From contig JAEWCT010000371.1 of assembly GCA_023390485.1 (NCBI GenBank), forward strand, positions 1-12,525: DNA of 12,525 bases. Direction: 5' to 3'. Shown here one piece after another: positions 1 through 7,446 of this stretch (position 1 is the first letter of the stretch; each line of letters begins with the position of its first letter). Under the pieces are notes generated by a model. The model was not told the DNA's origin and ran no database searches. It was given only the letters and a program-made list of their open reading frames with translations. The translations under genes and the position numbers were made by a program. The DNA comes from Pseudomonadota bacterium. GTDB lineage: Bacteria; Pseudomonadota; Alphaproteobacteria; Rhizobiales; Hyphomicrobiaceae.

Positions 1-163
1 GCGCAATTTCGCGGCGAATGCGTGCCGACCATTCCGGCAGGTGCGGATCGTTCCAATCGCGCTGTGTGACCCGGATGCTGCCGCTGACGCAGTGCTCGAG
101 CCATGTCTGCCAGTGCGTTGGTCCACTCGAATGAAGACCAGGAACGATGAGAGTTGTTGACAT
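1..163 (-). CDS. RBBP9/YdeN-family alpha/beta hydrolase, N-terminal part (gene runs off the left edge)
   Basis: Reading the minus strand from the ATG at 161-163 gives 54 residues that stay open to the window edge. They begin MSTTLIVPGLHSSGPTHWQT and go on with WLEH, then RDWNDPHLPEW. This is the characteristic N-terminus of the RBBP9/YdeN serine-hydrolase family: a first beta strand, a PGLHxSGPxHWQ oxyanion-loop region, and a conserved DWxxPxLxEW segment. The catalytic Ser-Asp-His residues would lie in the missing part. An AAGGAT Shine-Dalgarno sits about 8 nt upstream of the ATG, which supports this start. The family acts on unknown small esters or peptides in the cytoplasm. It is separated from sbp by about 300 nt, so joint transcription is uncertain. 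The family call is by recognition of the motif pattern; the substrate is unknown. Confidence 0.82.
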   Translation of the reverse strand, partial: MSTTLIVPGLHSSGPTHWQTWLEHCVSGSIRVTQRDWNDPHLPEWSARIRREIA

Positions 164-461
164 TGAATTCATCCTTGATGCTGAGCCTTGCGAAAATGCA
201 GGCTATGGTCTGCTCAGGCCTAAGGGGCAGGAGATAAATGCCCGACCCGATAACGGTGCACCGGATTTGGATCCGGCTAACAGCGGCACGACCCGCAACA
301 CCTTTCGCGACCTTGTTCTGACTTCAGCATTGTCTCGAATTTCGTAACGAAGTGACAGATCAACTTGCTTCGTGCGCCGCCCTACTCATCGGAATTGGTC
401 TGGAGGAGGAGCTCCCGGCCGAGAGAGGGGCGACGCACGAATTCAGGTTCTAGCGAGCGGT
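164..461. other. Intergenic region between the hydrolase and sbp; one small hairpin, no gene seen
   Basis: No convincing coding frame is present on either strand: the short plus-strand frame at 147-347 overlaps the hydrolase start and resembles nothing. A 6-bp inverted repeat CCGGAT-TTGG-ATCCGG lies at 261-276, and a 5-bp one (TTCGT-A-ACGAA) at 341-351. Neither is followed by a T-tract in either direction, so they are not called terminators. The promoter of the hydrolase should be here, but I cannot place it. Confidence 0.5.
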
Positions 462-1496
462 TCAGCTCTTGTTGCCAGGCGAGTAGATCTGGTCGAACAC
501 GCCGCCGTCCTTGAAGTGCTCCGCCTGCGCCTTGGTCCAGCCGCCGAACACGTCATCGATGGTGAATGTCTTCACCTGCCCGAACTGGCTCGCGTACTTC
601 TGAGCGACCTTCTCGTCGCGCGGACGATAGAAGTTCTTCGCCGCGATCTCTTGGCCTTCTTCGCTGTACAGATGCTTCAGATATTCCTCGGCAACTGCGC
701 GCGTCCCACGCTTGTCGACGACCTTGTCGACGACGGCGACGTTCGGCTCGGCAAGAATGGAAAGCGACGGCGTAACGATCTCGAACTTGTCGGGTCCGAG
801 CTCTTTAAGCGAGAGATAGGCTTCATTTTCCCATGCAATCAGCACGTCGCCGATGCCGCGCTCGACAAACGTCGTCGTCGAACCACGGGCGCCAGAATCG
901 AGAACCTTGGTGTTCTTGTAGATCTTGGCGACGAAGTCCTTCGCCGTGGTGTCGCTACCGCCGGGCTGCTTCAGTGCATAACCCCAAGCTGCGAGATAGT
1001 TCCAGCGCGCGCCACCCGATGTCTTCGGGTTCGGCGTCACGACTTCGACGCCGTCCTTCGTCAGATCCGGCCAATCCTTGATGCCCTTCGGGTTGCCCTT
1101 GCGGACGAGAAAAACGATGGTCGACGTGTAAGGCGCCGAGTTATCCGGAAGCCGCTTGATCCAGTCCGCCTTGATGAGATCGCCGTTCTTGTGGAGCGCA
1201 TCGACATCGGCCGCGAGTGCCAGCGTCACGACGTCGGCGTCGATACCGTCGATCACCGAACGCGCCTGCTTGCCGGAACCGCCGTGCGACTGCTTGATCG
1301 TGACGTCATCGCCCGTCTTCGCCTTCCAATACTTGGTGAAGGCCGTGTTGTATGCCTGATAGAGTTCGCGTGTCGGATCGTAGGAAACATTGAGCAGCGT
1401 AATCTCTGCAGCCGAGGCATATCCGGAAAGCCCGGCAAGACCGAGGCCCAGAGCGGCTCCGATGGCCGATCTGCGCGTCAGGGGAAGGAACGACAT
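462..1496 (-). CDS. sbp: Periplasmic sulfate-binding protein (Sbp/CysP family)
   Basis: The 344-residue product is the substrate-binding component of a sulfate/thiosulfate ABC importer and should bind sulfate in the periplasm. Diagnostic Sbp motifs are present: [15 protein letters not shown] near residues 70-84, [15 protein letters not shown] near 87-101, and [20 protein letters not shown] near 155-174. The first 30 residues form a signal peptide. It carries TRRSAIG before the hydrophobic stretch and ends in SAA, so Tat export is possible. GAGAGG lies about 6 nt before the ATG, and a short AACCT-N3-AGGTT inverted repeat (1500-1512) spans it. The partner permeases and ATPase (CysT, CysW, CysA) are absent from both sides in this window, so it is an orphan here and must use transport subunits encoded elsewhere. 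Length is normal for the family. Confidence 0.95.
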   Translation of the reverse strand: MSFLPLTRRSAIGAALGLGLAGLSGYASAAEITLLNVSYDPTRELYQAYNTAFTKYWKAKTGDDVTIKQSHGGSGKQARSVIDGIDADVVTLALAADVDALHKNGDLIKADWIKRLPDNSAPYTSTIVFLVRKGNPKGIKDWPDLTKDGVEVVTPNPKTSGGARWNYLAAWGYALKQPGGSDTTAKDFVAKIYKNTKVLDSGARGSTTTFVERGIGDVLIAWENEAYLSLKELGPDKFEIVTPSLSILAEPNVAVVDKVVDKRGTRAVAEEYLKHLYSEEGQEIAAKNFYRPRDEKVAQKYASQFGQVKTFTIDDVFGGWTKAQAEHFKDGGVFDQIYSPGNKS

Positions 1497-1741
1497 GGGA
1501 ACCTCTCAGGTTGGAATTGACCCGAGGGTGAACCTATCGGCCGGCCTTTCCTCCACGAACGAAGAAGAAATGCTGAGCTTATTAGACGTTTTAACTGTCG
1601 AAATCCCCAAACTGCGGGCTGGGCATCTGCTAAAATGGAAATCCAAGCCAGCACGATAACGCGAAATTTTTCGCTCGCCGCCTACCGCCAATGCGAGGAC
1701 GCACGCCGTCGGGGAGTGGCGAGAGCGCCGCCTCGTCGCAG

Positions 1742-2320
1742 CTACTGCTTCCGCGGCTCGACGCTATCGGCCGTGATTGTGTACCCGGCATCCGCGAGGC
1801 CCGTAAAAGCCTCGCTCGTGTTGATTTTTCCCGTGACGGTGACCGGATCGAACGGCCCTCCGATGTCGAAGCCCTTTTCCGTCTTCACGTAGATGATCTG
1901 ATTGGCCGGCGGCGGCGGCACGTGTATGCACGCGCCGACGAACGGAACGAGAAGAAATTCCTTCACCGTCGTCGCATCGAAGTCGAGCGGCACGACATAG
2001 CCTCCGATAGCGACGTCTTTCCCGTCGAGTTCCTGCACGATTGCGGGAGGGCGATCGCTTCCGGGTTGCCGCCGCTTCACGGACATGAAATTGCCCTCGG
2101 GCAGCGGCGGCGGAGGCGGACCGGCATCCGACGTTGACGGCGCCACCGAACCGCCGAAGAACGTCTTCGACTGCATTGCCGATTGCGTGGGCACGTTCTT
2201 AGGAATGAGATCTGCCCACTTGAGTTGCTGGGGTGCGCCTGCAGCAACGTTCGAAGGCGCACTCGCGGAAATGGCGAGAGCAAGCAATACGAAAAGACCC
2301 AGAAAACGTTTCGATGCCAT
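1742..2320 (-). CDS. DUF3299 exported protein, last gene of a Zrg-like metal-transport cluster
   Basis: This 192-residue protein has an N-terminal signal peptide (hydrophobic residues 6-20, likely cleaved near AAG at 26-28), a Pro-rich linker (about 68-75), and a C-terminal DUF3299 domain (about 94-188). The domain is recognised by GYVVPLDFDATTVKEFLLVP followed by FVGACIHVPPPPANQIIYV. Within it C131 and H133 of the CxH pair are candidate metal ligands. DUF3299 proteins commonly sit beside lipoprotein-type ABC permeases and ZrgA-like proteins, and the same arrangement is seen here. An AAAGGAT Shine-Dalgarno precedes the ATG, and the gap to the permease stop is only 29 nt, so it is probably the last gene of the operon. 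The molecular role is unknown; a periplasmic metal-handling or accessory role is inference from context. Confidence 0.85.
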   Translation of the reverse strand: MASKRFLGLFVLLALAISASAPSNVAAGAPQQLKWADLIPKNVPTQSAMQSKTFFGGSVAPSTSDAGPPPPPLPEGNFMSVKRRQPGSDRPPAIVQELDGKDVAIGGYVVPLDFDATTVKEFLLVPFVGACIHVPPPPANQIIYVKTEKGFDIGGPFDPVTVTGKINTSEAFTGLADAGYTITADSVEPRKQ

Positions 2321-2349
2321 AGCCGCATCCTTTCAAGAAATGAAACCGC

Positions 2350-3609
2350 TCAAACTCTGACCATCATGCCGTCCGCCAGAGACAGCCGGTACGCACGGAT
2401 CGCTGGCAACAATCCCGCAACAAACCCAGCGGCGACGATCAGGCCAAGCTTCAACCATTCATCTGCACGCGGCGGATCGATCGCAAGGCTCAGCCCATAC
2501 GTGTGATCGATATAGGGTCTGAGCAAAGCGAGCCCTACATAGAGCCCTACCGTGCCCGCGACGACACCCGCGAGCGTCAACAGACCACCCTCAGCCGCGA
2601 GCAAACCAAGCACCGTTGCCGGCGTCGCTCCGACCGATCGCAAAATCGCCATCTCGCGTCGCCGCTCGTTGAGCGTGGTCAGGATCATCGTCACCATGCC
2701 GAGCAGGGCCGTTGCCACGACCATCGCCGAAACAACAGATAGAGCCGTCTCAGCTGTGCCGATGAGCCCCCATAGCTCCTGCAGAGCAACACCGGGCATG
2801 ATCGCCGAAAGCGGTTCCTCCGGGTAATCGTTGATCCGGCGCTGCACCTTGAATGTCGCAAGCTTCGAGTTGAGACCGACCATCGCCGCGGTTATCGCGC
2901 GCGGCGTGAGATCCATCTTGCGCACGGCATCTGCCGAAATGCTTTCGCCCGGAACCGGCGCTCCGCTCTGCCAATCAATGTGAATGGCCTCGATCGCTTC
3001 CAGACTGACATGCACCGTCCGGTCTATCGGCGTGCCCGTCTTTGCGAGAATGCCGGAAACGCGGAACGGCTTGTCGCCATGCTCGACGAAAGAGATCGAT
3101 CCGACACCGTGCGCGACGACGATCTTGTCGCCGACCTTATAGCCGAGCGCGTCCGCGACGTCCGACCCGATGACCGCATCGAAGAGATCCGTGAACGGAC
3201 CGCCCGCGGCAAACGTCATGCTCTGGCCGTGGCGGAACTTATAGTGCGTGAAGTAATCGGCATTCGTACCGAGCACGCGAAAGCCGTGGTGGCTATCGCC
3301 GAGCGACAACGGAACGATCCAGGAAACCTCAGGCATCTTCGCAATGTCCTGATAGCTCTTCCAAGTCACGTTGTTGGTCGCGTTGCCGATGCGGAAAACG
3401 GAGTAGAGCAGCAGGTTGAGGCTCCCGCTGCGCGCACCGACAATCAGATCCGTTCCCGAAATCGTATCGGCAAAACTCTGCCGCGCACCTGTGCGTACTT
3501 TCTCGACGCCGAGCAACAGCATGACGCTGACCGCAATGGCGAGCACCGTGAGGCACGCCGTTACCCAACGGTTGAGCAACGATTGAAACGCGAGTCGAAA
3601 GATCATCAT
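2350..3609 (-). CDS. ABC transporter permease, FtsX/MacB type
   Basis: This 419-residue inner-membrane protein has the type VII (MacB/LolC/FtsX) layout. There is one N-terminal transmembrane helix (about 16-36), a large periplasmic domain (about 37-283), then three C-terminal helices (about 285-311, 335-363, 388-405). The cytoplasmic loop after helix 2 holds ERRREMAILRSVGATP (about 315-330), the FtsX-family coupling motif that contacts the ATPase. Its ATG overlaps the stop codon of the upstream ATPase gene as ATGA, so the two are translationally coupled and should form one complex. Such transporters usually act as mechanotransmission machines on periplasmic partners rather than moving a substrate through a channel. 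The neighbours (ZrgA-like and DUF3299 proteins) suggest zinc or another divalent metal; this substrate is inferred, not shown. Confidence 0.9.
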   Translation of the reverse strand: MMIFRLAFQSLLNRWVTACLTVLAIAVSVMLLLGVEKVRTGARQSFADTISGTDLIVGARSGSLNLLLYSVFRIGNATNNVTWKSYQDIAKMPEVSWIVPLSLGDSHHGFRVLGTNADYFTHYKFRHGQSMTFAAGGPFTDLFDAVIGSDVADALGYKVGDKIVVAHGVGSISFVEHGDKPFRVSGILAKTGTPIDRTVHVSLEAIEAIHIDWQSGAPVPGESISADAVRKMDLTPRAITAAMVGLNSKLATFKVQRRINDYPEEPLSAIMPGVALQELWGLIGTAETALSVVSAMVVATALLGMVTMILTTLNERRREMAILRSVGATPATVLGLLAAEGGLLTLAGVVAGTVGLYVGLALLRPYIDHTYGLSLAIDPPRADEWLKLGLIVAAGFVAGLLPAIRAYRLSLADGMMVRV

Positions 3610-4364
3610 GACGTGGCACCTCGTGACGAGACGGCAATATCGTCAAGACGCACGACGCGATCGAAATGCGGTGCCAATCCTTCATCGTGGCTGACCATGA
3701 TGACGCTTGTGCCGGCCTTCTCGCTTTGCGCGAACAGGAGTTTCAGGAACACTTCTTCCGTATTCCGGTCGAGCGCCGACGTCGGCTCGTCCGCGACCAG
3801 AATTTGGGGCGCGCCGATCAGTGCCCGCGCCGCGGCAACGCGCTGCTGCTGCCCGACGCTGAGGCTCGCTGCCTTCACGGTCGCAATGACTGTCTGGTCA
3901 AGACCGAGCGACACGAGCAAGTCTCGCGCGACCTCGTCGATCGGCCCGTCCTTAAGCGCATTCTCGCGCCGCGTGCGCGAAAACCGGAGCGGCAGCAGCA
4001 CATTGTCGATGAGCGAAGCGTAAGGCAGCAGGTTGAACATCTGGAAGATGATGCCGAAGTGGTCGACGCGAAACCTGTCGCGCCGGGCTCCGCTAAGCTT
4101 CGCCATCTCCGTGCCGGTCACATCGATCCGCCCTTCGCTAGGCGCGACGATTCCCGCGAGCAGGCTGAGAAAGGTACTCTTGCCACTTCCCGATGGGCCG
4201 AGAAGCAAGAGCTTCTCCTCACGGCCGAGCGAGAATTTTTCGATCGCGAGAGAGAACGGCGACACCCCAGGCCAGGAGTAGCGCACGTTCTCGAACGAAA
4301 CCGCGTCAAGAGGGCTTGCGCCCTCTATCCGCGTATGTCTCGAAGCCACGATGGTTTCGTTCAT
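3606..4364 (-). CDS. ABC transporter ATP-binding protein, partner of the FtsX-type permease
   Basis: The 252-residue protein carries every ABC ATPase motif in order: Walker A GPSGSGKS (56-63), Q-loop around Q108 (IIFQMFNLLPY), signature LSVGQQQRV (168-176), Walker B ILVADEP with catalytic E193, and the switch histidine H226 in MVSHD. The phenylalanine-rich FQxFNLLP Q-loop is typical of the LolD/MacB/FtsE group, matching the downstream permease. The gene starts 2 nt after the stop of the zrgA-like gene and its stop overlaps the permease start by 4 nt, a strong sign of an operon. About 20 extra residues precede the usual ABC start, so a shorter start is possible. It should be on the cytoplasmic face of the inner membrane, powering the permease. 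Confidence 0.93.
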   Translation of the reverse strand: MNETIVASRHTRIEGASPLDAVSFENVRYSWPGVSPFSLAIEKFSLGREEKLLLLGPSGSGKSTFLSLLAGIVAPSEGRIDVTGTEMAKLSGARRDRFRVDHFGIIFQMFNLLPYASLIDNVLLPLRFSRTRRENALKDGPIDEVARDLLVSLGLDQTVIATVKAASLSVGQQQRVAAARALIGAPQILVADEPTSALDRNTEEVFLKLLFAQSEKAGTSVIMVSHDEGLAPHFDRVVRLDDIAVSSRGATS

Positions 4365-4366
4365 GG

Positions 4367-4942
4367 CTACATCACGCCTGTCAGATCGAGCGTTGGCTTG
4401 TCGCGCGTCATCTGTGCCTGCGTCTGTCCCTTGGGTGAGGTGATGTTGACATTGAGAAGCTGCGCACCCGCAAAGTTGCTGAAATAGACTGTCTCAAGTC
4501 CCGTGACATTTTCCGGCGCCTCGCAACTGATCGTGTACGTGGCATGGAATTCCGAGTGCTGCGGCGCGCCCGGCTTATCGTCATCGTCATCATCCTTTTC
4601 GCCAGGCTTGTGCGTTTCCTTGCGACTTTCGACGTTAGCGGCCTCGGCCTTGCACTTCGCCGCTGCCGGCAGTTTGAAGACGGCAAGAACATCGGCGAGT
4701 TTCGCCTTGGCCTTTTCGACGGCCGCTTTCTGGTCGTCGGTCGAGGCGACATGCTCGAAGCCGACGATATCCATTCCCGGCGACACGAGCTCCATCTCGA
4801 TCTTCTTGCCGTCGATGGCAATATCGAGCGTGCCTTGCCCGTGCACGTGTGGACCAAGTTGCCTGTGTGCCGCTTCTTCGGCGAAGGCAGGACCCGCAAC
4901 GAAAATCGCCAATGAGGCCACACCCGAAAGTAGTTTCGACAT
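4367..4942 (-). CDS. ZrgA-like DUF2796 periplasmic protein, probable zinc-binding
   Basis: I choose the ATG at 4940-4942 (191 residues). It has GGAGAG a few nt upstream and opens directly into a clean signal peptide (residues 1-21, ending in GPAFA). A longer frame begins 13 codons earlier without such support. The mature N-terminus has the DUF2796/ZrgA signature HRQLGPHVHGQGTLDIAIDG (26-45), followed by ELVSPGMDIVGFEH (51-64). The HxHG pair is a candidate metal site. ZrgA proteins in Vibrio take part in zinc uptake and, as I recall, carry a His-rich loop in the middle. Here that place is taken by a run of six aspartates (117-122), flanked by single His residues (H111, H129, H133). Two cysteines (97, 140) could form a disulfide. 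The gene order ZrgA-ATPase-permease fits a Zrg-type system. Zinc specificity is inference. Confidence 0.85.
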   Translation of the reverse strand: MSKLLSGVASLAIFVAGPAFAEEAAHRQLGPHVHGQGTLDIAIDGKKIEMELVSPGMDIVGFEHVASTDDQKAAVEKAKAKLADVLAVFKLPAAAKCKAEAANVESRKETHKPGEKDDDDDDKPGAPQHSEFHATYTISCEAPENVTGLETVYFSNFAGAQLLNVNITSPKGQTQAQMTRDKPTLDLTGVM

Positions 4943-5066
4943 CGTTCTCTCCAAAAAGGAAAATGTGCTGCCGCGCAACATGGCGCAGCGTTATCTCGGC
5001 AGCGTCGAAGCGCGGTCACGTAAGGCGCGCGACAGAGCCGATCACGAAAGGCGGATTGCTTGCTGA

Positions 5067-5091
5067 ACGAAGACGTGAAGACGGTCTTCGT
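5067..5091 (-). repeat. Hairpin between the DUF2946 and ZrgA-like genes
   Basis: A perfect 8-bp inverted repeat, ACGAAGAC (5067-5074) and GTCTTCGT (5084-5091), encloses a 9-nt loop. It lies 3 nt after the DUF2946 stop codon in the direction of transcription. No T-tract follows, so it is not a standard terminator. It may stabilise or process the operon mRNA, or reduce read-through into zrgA. Confidence 0.5.
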
Positions 5092-5094
5092 GAC

Positions 5095-5466
5095 TCAGAC
5101 GGCTTCAACCTGCGGCGGACCGCGCGCGCGCAGTTCGTAGCAGCGAACGACGCAGCCTCGACTGGTGAGAGGCGCCTGAAGCTGAGCGAAGGCGACTTCC
5201 GACGGGACAGGAAAATCGAAAAGCGACGGAACGAGCGATGTCGCGGCGACCGCAGCCGACCAGCATAGCGCGCAGTCGTGGTGATCATCATTGGCAGGAA
5301 CGCAAGGCTTCGAATGCGTCTGAACGCAATGGCCTGCGTAGGACACCATGGACCGCGCGTTAACTTCGCGGCTCGGATGATGATGGAAGGAGGCAACGCA
5401 GAACTGCACGCTGAAGGCAAACAGCGTGAGCCAAACGAGCCTGATGCGGAGTCTCGAAGCGGTCAT
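5095..5466 (-). CDS. DUF2946 family small exported or membrane protein
   Basis: The 123-residue product opens with a basic N-terminus and one hydrophobic segment (about 10-26), followed by a His cluster (H28-H30), C47, C55, and HHDCALCWS (62-70). It ends in ARGPP (114-117 region). The HxxCxxC core and the terminal R-(A/G)-PP motif are the marks of DUF2946 proteins, which often lie next to copper, zinc or TonB-linked metal genes. The His/Cys-rich middle suggests metal binding in the periplasm. A GGAG core lies 3 nt before the ATG. The gene is first in the five-gene minus-strand set, with a 152-nt gap to the zrgA-like gene that contains a hairpin. The function is not known; a metal-related role is inferred from context and residues. 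Confidence 0.75.
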   Translation of the reverse strand: MTASRLRIRLVWLTLFAFSVQFCVASFHHHPSREVNARSMVSYAGHCVQTHSKPCVPANDDHHDCALCWSAAVAATSLVPSLFDFPVPSEVAFAQLQAPLTSRGCVVRCYELRARGPPQVEAV

Positions 5467-5483
5467 GATCTCCGGCCGTCTTT

Positions 5484-5498
5484 AGACCAATCAGGTCT
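5484..5498 (-). promoter_or_regulatory. Small leader hairpin just upstream of the DUF2946 ribosome-binding site
   Basis: AGACC (5484-5488) and GGTCT (5494-5498) form a perfect 5-bp stem around a 5-nt loop, 10 nt before the Shine-Dalgarno of the first gene of the metal cluster. Farther up, CCGGTG (5531-5536) and CACCGG (5563-5568) can also pair. Either could be part of a structured leader or an operator; the sequence alone does not say which. Confidence 0.3.
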
Positions 5499-5593
5499 TC
5501 ACTGCCCTTGTGTCATCATCGTGGCAAATCCCGGTGGCGGCAAGGTATCCCCGAGAAAGAGGCACCGGCAAATGATCCGAGCCGCATAAAATT

Positions 5594-5619
5594 GGAACCT
5601 TCCAGGGCTCTCATGCATT
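5594..5619 (+). promoter_or_regulatory. Possible weak sigma-EcfG promoter for the HWE kinase
   Basis: GGAAC at 5594-5598 is followed after 17 nt by CATT (5616-5619), three of four matches to the EcfG -10 element CGTT. It lies about 50 nt before the kinase start in the correct direction. The -10 mismatch makes this a tentative call, clearly weaker than the three exact boxes elsewhere in the window. Confidence 0.33.
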
Positions 5620-5670
5620 TCATTTCACGCGAGATTCTGTGCATGCCGTCCGGGACAATAAGAATTAATT

Positions 5671-7368
5671 GTGAATACTCAGCAACCAGGGAAGGCAAGC
5701 CAGCCACGGCAAGCCAAATCCCTAGGCCATATCAATATTCCCGCACCTTCGACCAGGGTTGCGGTCTACCTGCTTTGCCTGGGGATTCTCATCCCATCCC
5801 TGGGCTTCGGCGCGTATCTGATGATGCGCGCGGCGCATTCTCGCGAACTTTCCCTCCTCCAAGAAGAGGACCACACGCGCGCTCTTCCCGCCGCGTCTTT
5901 TGTCGACAACCAGGCTACCTTCCGCACGTTGGAGCCGCAAACCACGTCTTATGAACGCGCGCCGGCCGACGGCATCTCATCGATTTTGGCCACTGGTACT
6001 GACAGAGAGATAGTCGTCGAGACCCGTGTCAAACCGGGATTGACAACAAGTTTAAATGAATCAAATGACTCAGCCCTCGTCAAAGCCGTCGACGACACCA
6101 CGCATCTTGGCTTGCAAGTTGCTGCTCAACGTTCAGAAAAAACGGTCGAGCACGAGGATCAACGAAACTGGATAACGCTTGTAGCGCTTTCCTCATTATT
6201 GGCGGTCGCATCGTTTGCCGGCGCCAAGTGGTTGAAGCGAAACATTTGGGAAGATTGGAACGCTGGCAACTCAATGAGATCATCGGCCCGAAGGGGCCAA
6301 GCAGCGAACCGACCGGCAGGCATGACATTGCAGTTCGACAGCCAGGGCAAAGAACTCAGATCGCGAGAGCCGGAAGGAACGAGGGAACAGCGGCTTCGCC
6401 AAGCTCTAAGCGCTGGCAACGTCGGCGTTTGGGAATGGAACATCGGAACCGGAGATGTTCACTGGGACACCGAAATTTCGGAAATTTTTAACGATCTCCC
6501 GCCCGTGCGCAATCACTCCGCCCGCACGCTCATTCGCCGCATTGAGCCCCATGACCGCCGCCGGTTGCTGAGGGCCATAGGCGCCGCGATCAGAAACGCG
6601 AAGCCCCTCACTGTGGAAGTTCGCATTCGCCGTCGCAACGGAGAAACCCGCTGGATCGCGTTACGCGGTGCGCCGACCGAAACGGAAGGATCGGAAGTCA
6701 CGGCCCTCGCTGGCGTCGCCTATGACGTGACTGACCAAAAGCTCAGTCTGACACGAACCGATGCGCTGCTCCGCGAGGTTTCCCATCGCTCGAAAAACCT
6801 GCTCGCCCTGATCCTCGCAATGGCAAGGCTCACGGCCCGCGACGCCGTCGACGTCAAATCTCACCTCAAGGATTTCACACTTCGCGTAGCGGGCTTGTCT
6901 GCCTCGCAAGATTTGATCGTCGCGTCCGATTGGCAAAGCGTCGATCTCGCGACGTTAGCCGCCGCAGAAATCGGCGCGGTTGCACGAACCGACGCCGACC
7001 GCGTAGCCATTATGGGGCCACCCGTGATGCTGACACCGGAAGCAGCGCAAACGCTGGGAATGGTTTTGACGGAACTCGCACTTAACGCCGTCGAGCACGG
7101 CGCGTTATCCGCGGCAACAGGTGAAGTGATGCTCGAATGGACATTGCCTGACCCCACGACAATTTTGATCTCGTGGCGCGAAACGGGAGGTCCCCCGTTC
7201 CTGGCCGACGGCCCCAAAGGCTATGGCATGTCGGTTGTAGAGCGTTTTTCAACTCAAGGCCTGAAGCTTTCTGCTCGCGCTGATGGCAACACCGATGAGT
7301 TCACCTGGACCTTGACCGGCCCTCTCGCGAACGTCGGTCACGCCCAGAAAGCCGTCATCAAAACCTGA
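5671..7368 (+). CDS. Membrane-bound HWE-family sensor histidine kinase with PAS domain
   Basis: The 565-residue protein has a transmembrane helix at about 29-51, a periplasmic region of unknown fold (about 52-166), a second helix (about 167-184), a PAS domain (about 243-355, opening LRQALSAGNVGVWEWNIGTG), and an HWE kinase core. The phosphoacceptor is H372 in EVSHRSKNLLALILAMARLTA, which contains the HRxxN motif typical of kinases that feed the alphaproteobacterial general stress response. The N-box is LTELALNAVEHGALS (466-480). The W-x-E hallmark is W502-E504, in WRETGGPP, and the GYGM loop is at 517-520. The GTG start at 5671 has only a weak AAGAA ahead of it, and no better in-frame start precedes TM1. 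Its likely target is PhyR or the single-domain regulator immediately downstream. The stimulus is unknown because the sensor region resembles no domain I recognise. Confidence 0.9.
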   Translation: MNTQQPGKASQPRQAKSLGHINIPAPSTRVAVYLLCLGILIPSLGFGAYLMMRAAHSRELSLLQEEDHTRALPAASFVDNQATFRTLEPQTTSYERAPADGISSILATGTDREIVVETRVKPGLTTSLNESNDSALVKAVDDTTHLGLQVAAQRSEKTVEHEDQRNWITLVALSSLLAVASFAGAKWLKRNIWEDWNAGNSMRSSARRGQAANRPAGMTLQFDSQGKELRSREPEGTREQRLRQALSAGNVGVWEWNIGTGDVHWDTEISEIFNDLPPVRNHSARTLIRRIEPHDRRRLLRAIGAAIRNAKPLTVEVRIRRRNGETRWIALRGAPTETEGSEVTALAGVAYDVTDQKLSLTRTDALLREVSHRSKNLLALILAMARLTARDAVDVKSHLKDFTLRVAGLSASQDLIVASDWQSVDLATLAAAEIGAVARTDADRVAIMGPPVMLTPEAAQTLGMVLTELALNAVEHGALSAATGEVMLEWTLPDPTTILISWRETGGPPFLADGPKGYGMSVVERFSTQGLKLSARADGNTDEFTWTLTGPLANVGHAQKAVIKT

Positions 7369-7398
7369 GTTTTTCACCAGCGAATTTCTAGCACCGGC

Positions 7399-7423
7399 GG
7401 AACCGCGCCTGCATCAACACGTT
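7399..7423 (+). promoter_or_regulatory. Sigma-EcfG promoter of the single-domain response regulator
   Basis: GGAAC (7399-7403), 16 nt, then CGTT (7420-7423) is an exact match to the EcfG consensus. It begins 31 nt after the HWE kinase stop and ends 23 nt before the regulator start codon. The leader would therefore be very short, with GTGGGGG serving as the ribosome-binding region. Confidence 0.85.
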
Positions 7424-7446
7424 GTTGCCGAGTGGGGGAATGACGC

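Noticed and set aside
1487..1512. GGAAC-N17-GGTT on the plus strand at the sbp start
   Set aside because: The -10 is imperfect, the site overlaps the start of sbp, and no plus-strand gene follows it.
372..1520. Long plus-strand open frame of 382 codons opposite sbp
   Set aside because: It is the mirror of a clear sbp gene, is Arg-rich with no recognisable domain, and arises from codon bias on the opposite strand.
2980..4487. Two long plus-strand frames opposite the permease and ATPase genes
   Set aside because: They are Arg/Asp-rich shadows of genes with complete ABC motifs on the other strand and have no domain of their own.
5016..5420. Alternative minus-strand frame overlapping the DUF2946 gene
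   Set aside because: The overlapping frame at 5095-5466 has a signal segment, the HxxCxxC motif and the RGPP end; this one has none of these.
5467..5600. Possible cobalamin riboswitch upstream of the DUF2946 gene on the minus strand (GGTGCC, then GCCAC, then GACCTG-like pieces)
   Set aside because: The conserved core (AAGGGAA-like segment, GCCACTG, and CAGGAGACCTGCC) is not present in order; the matches are scattered short words.
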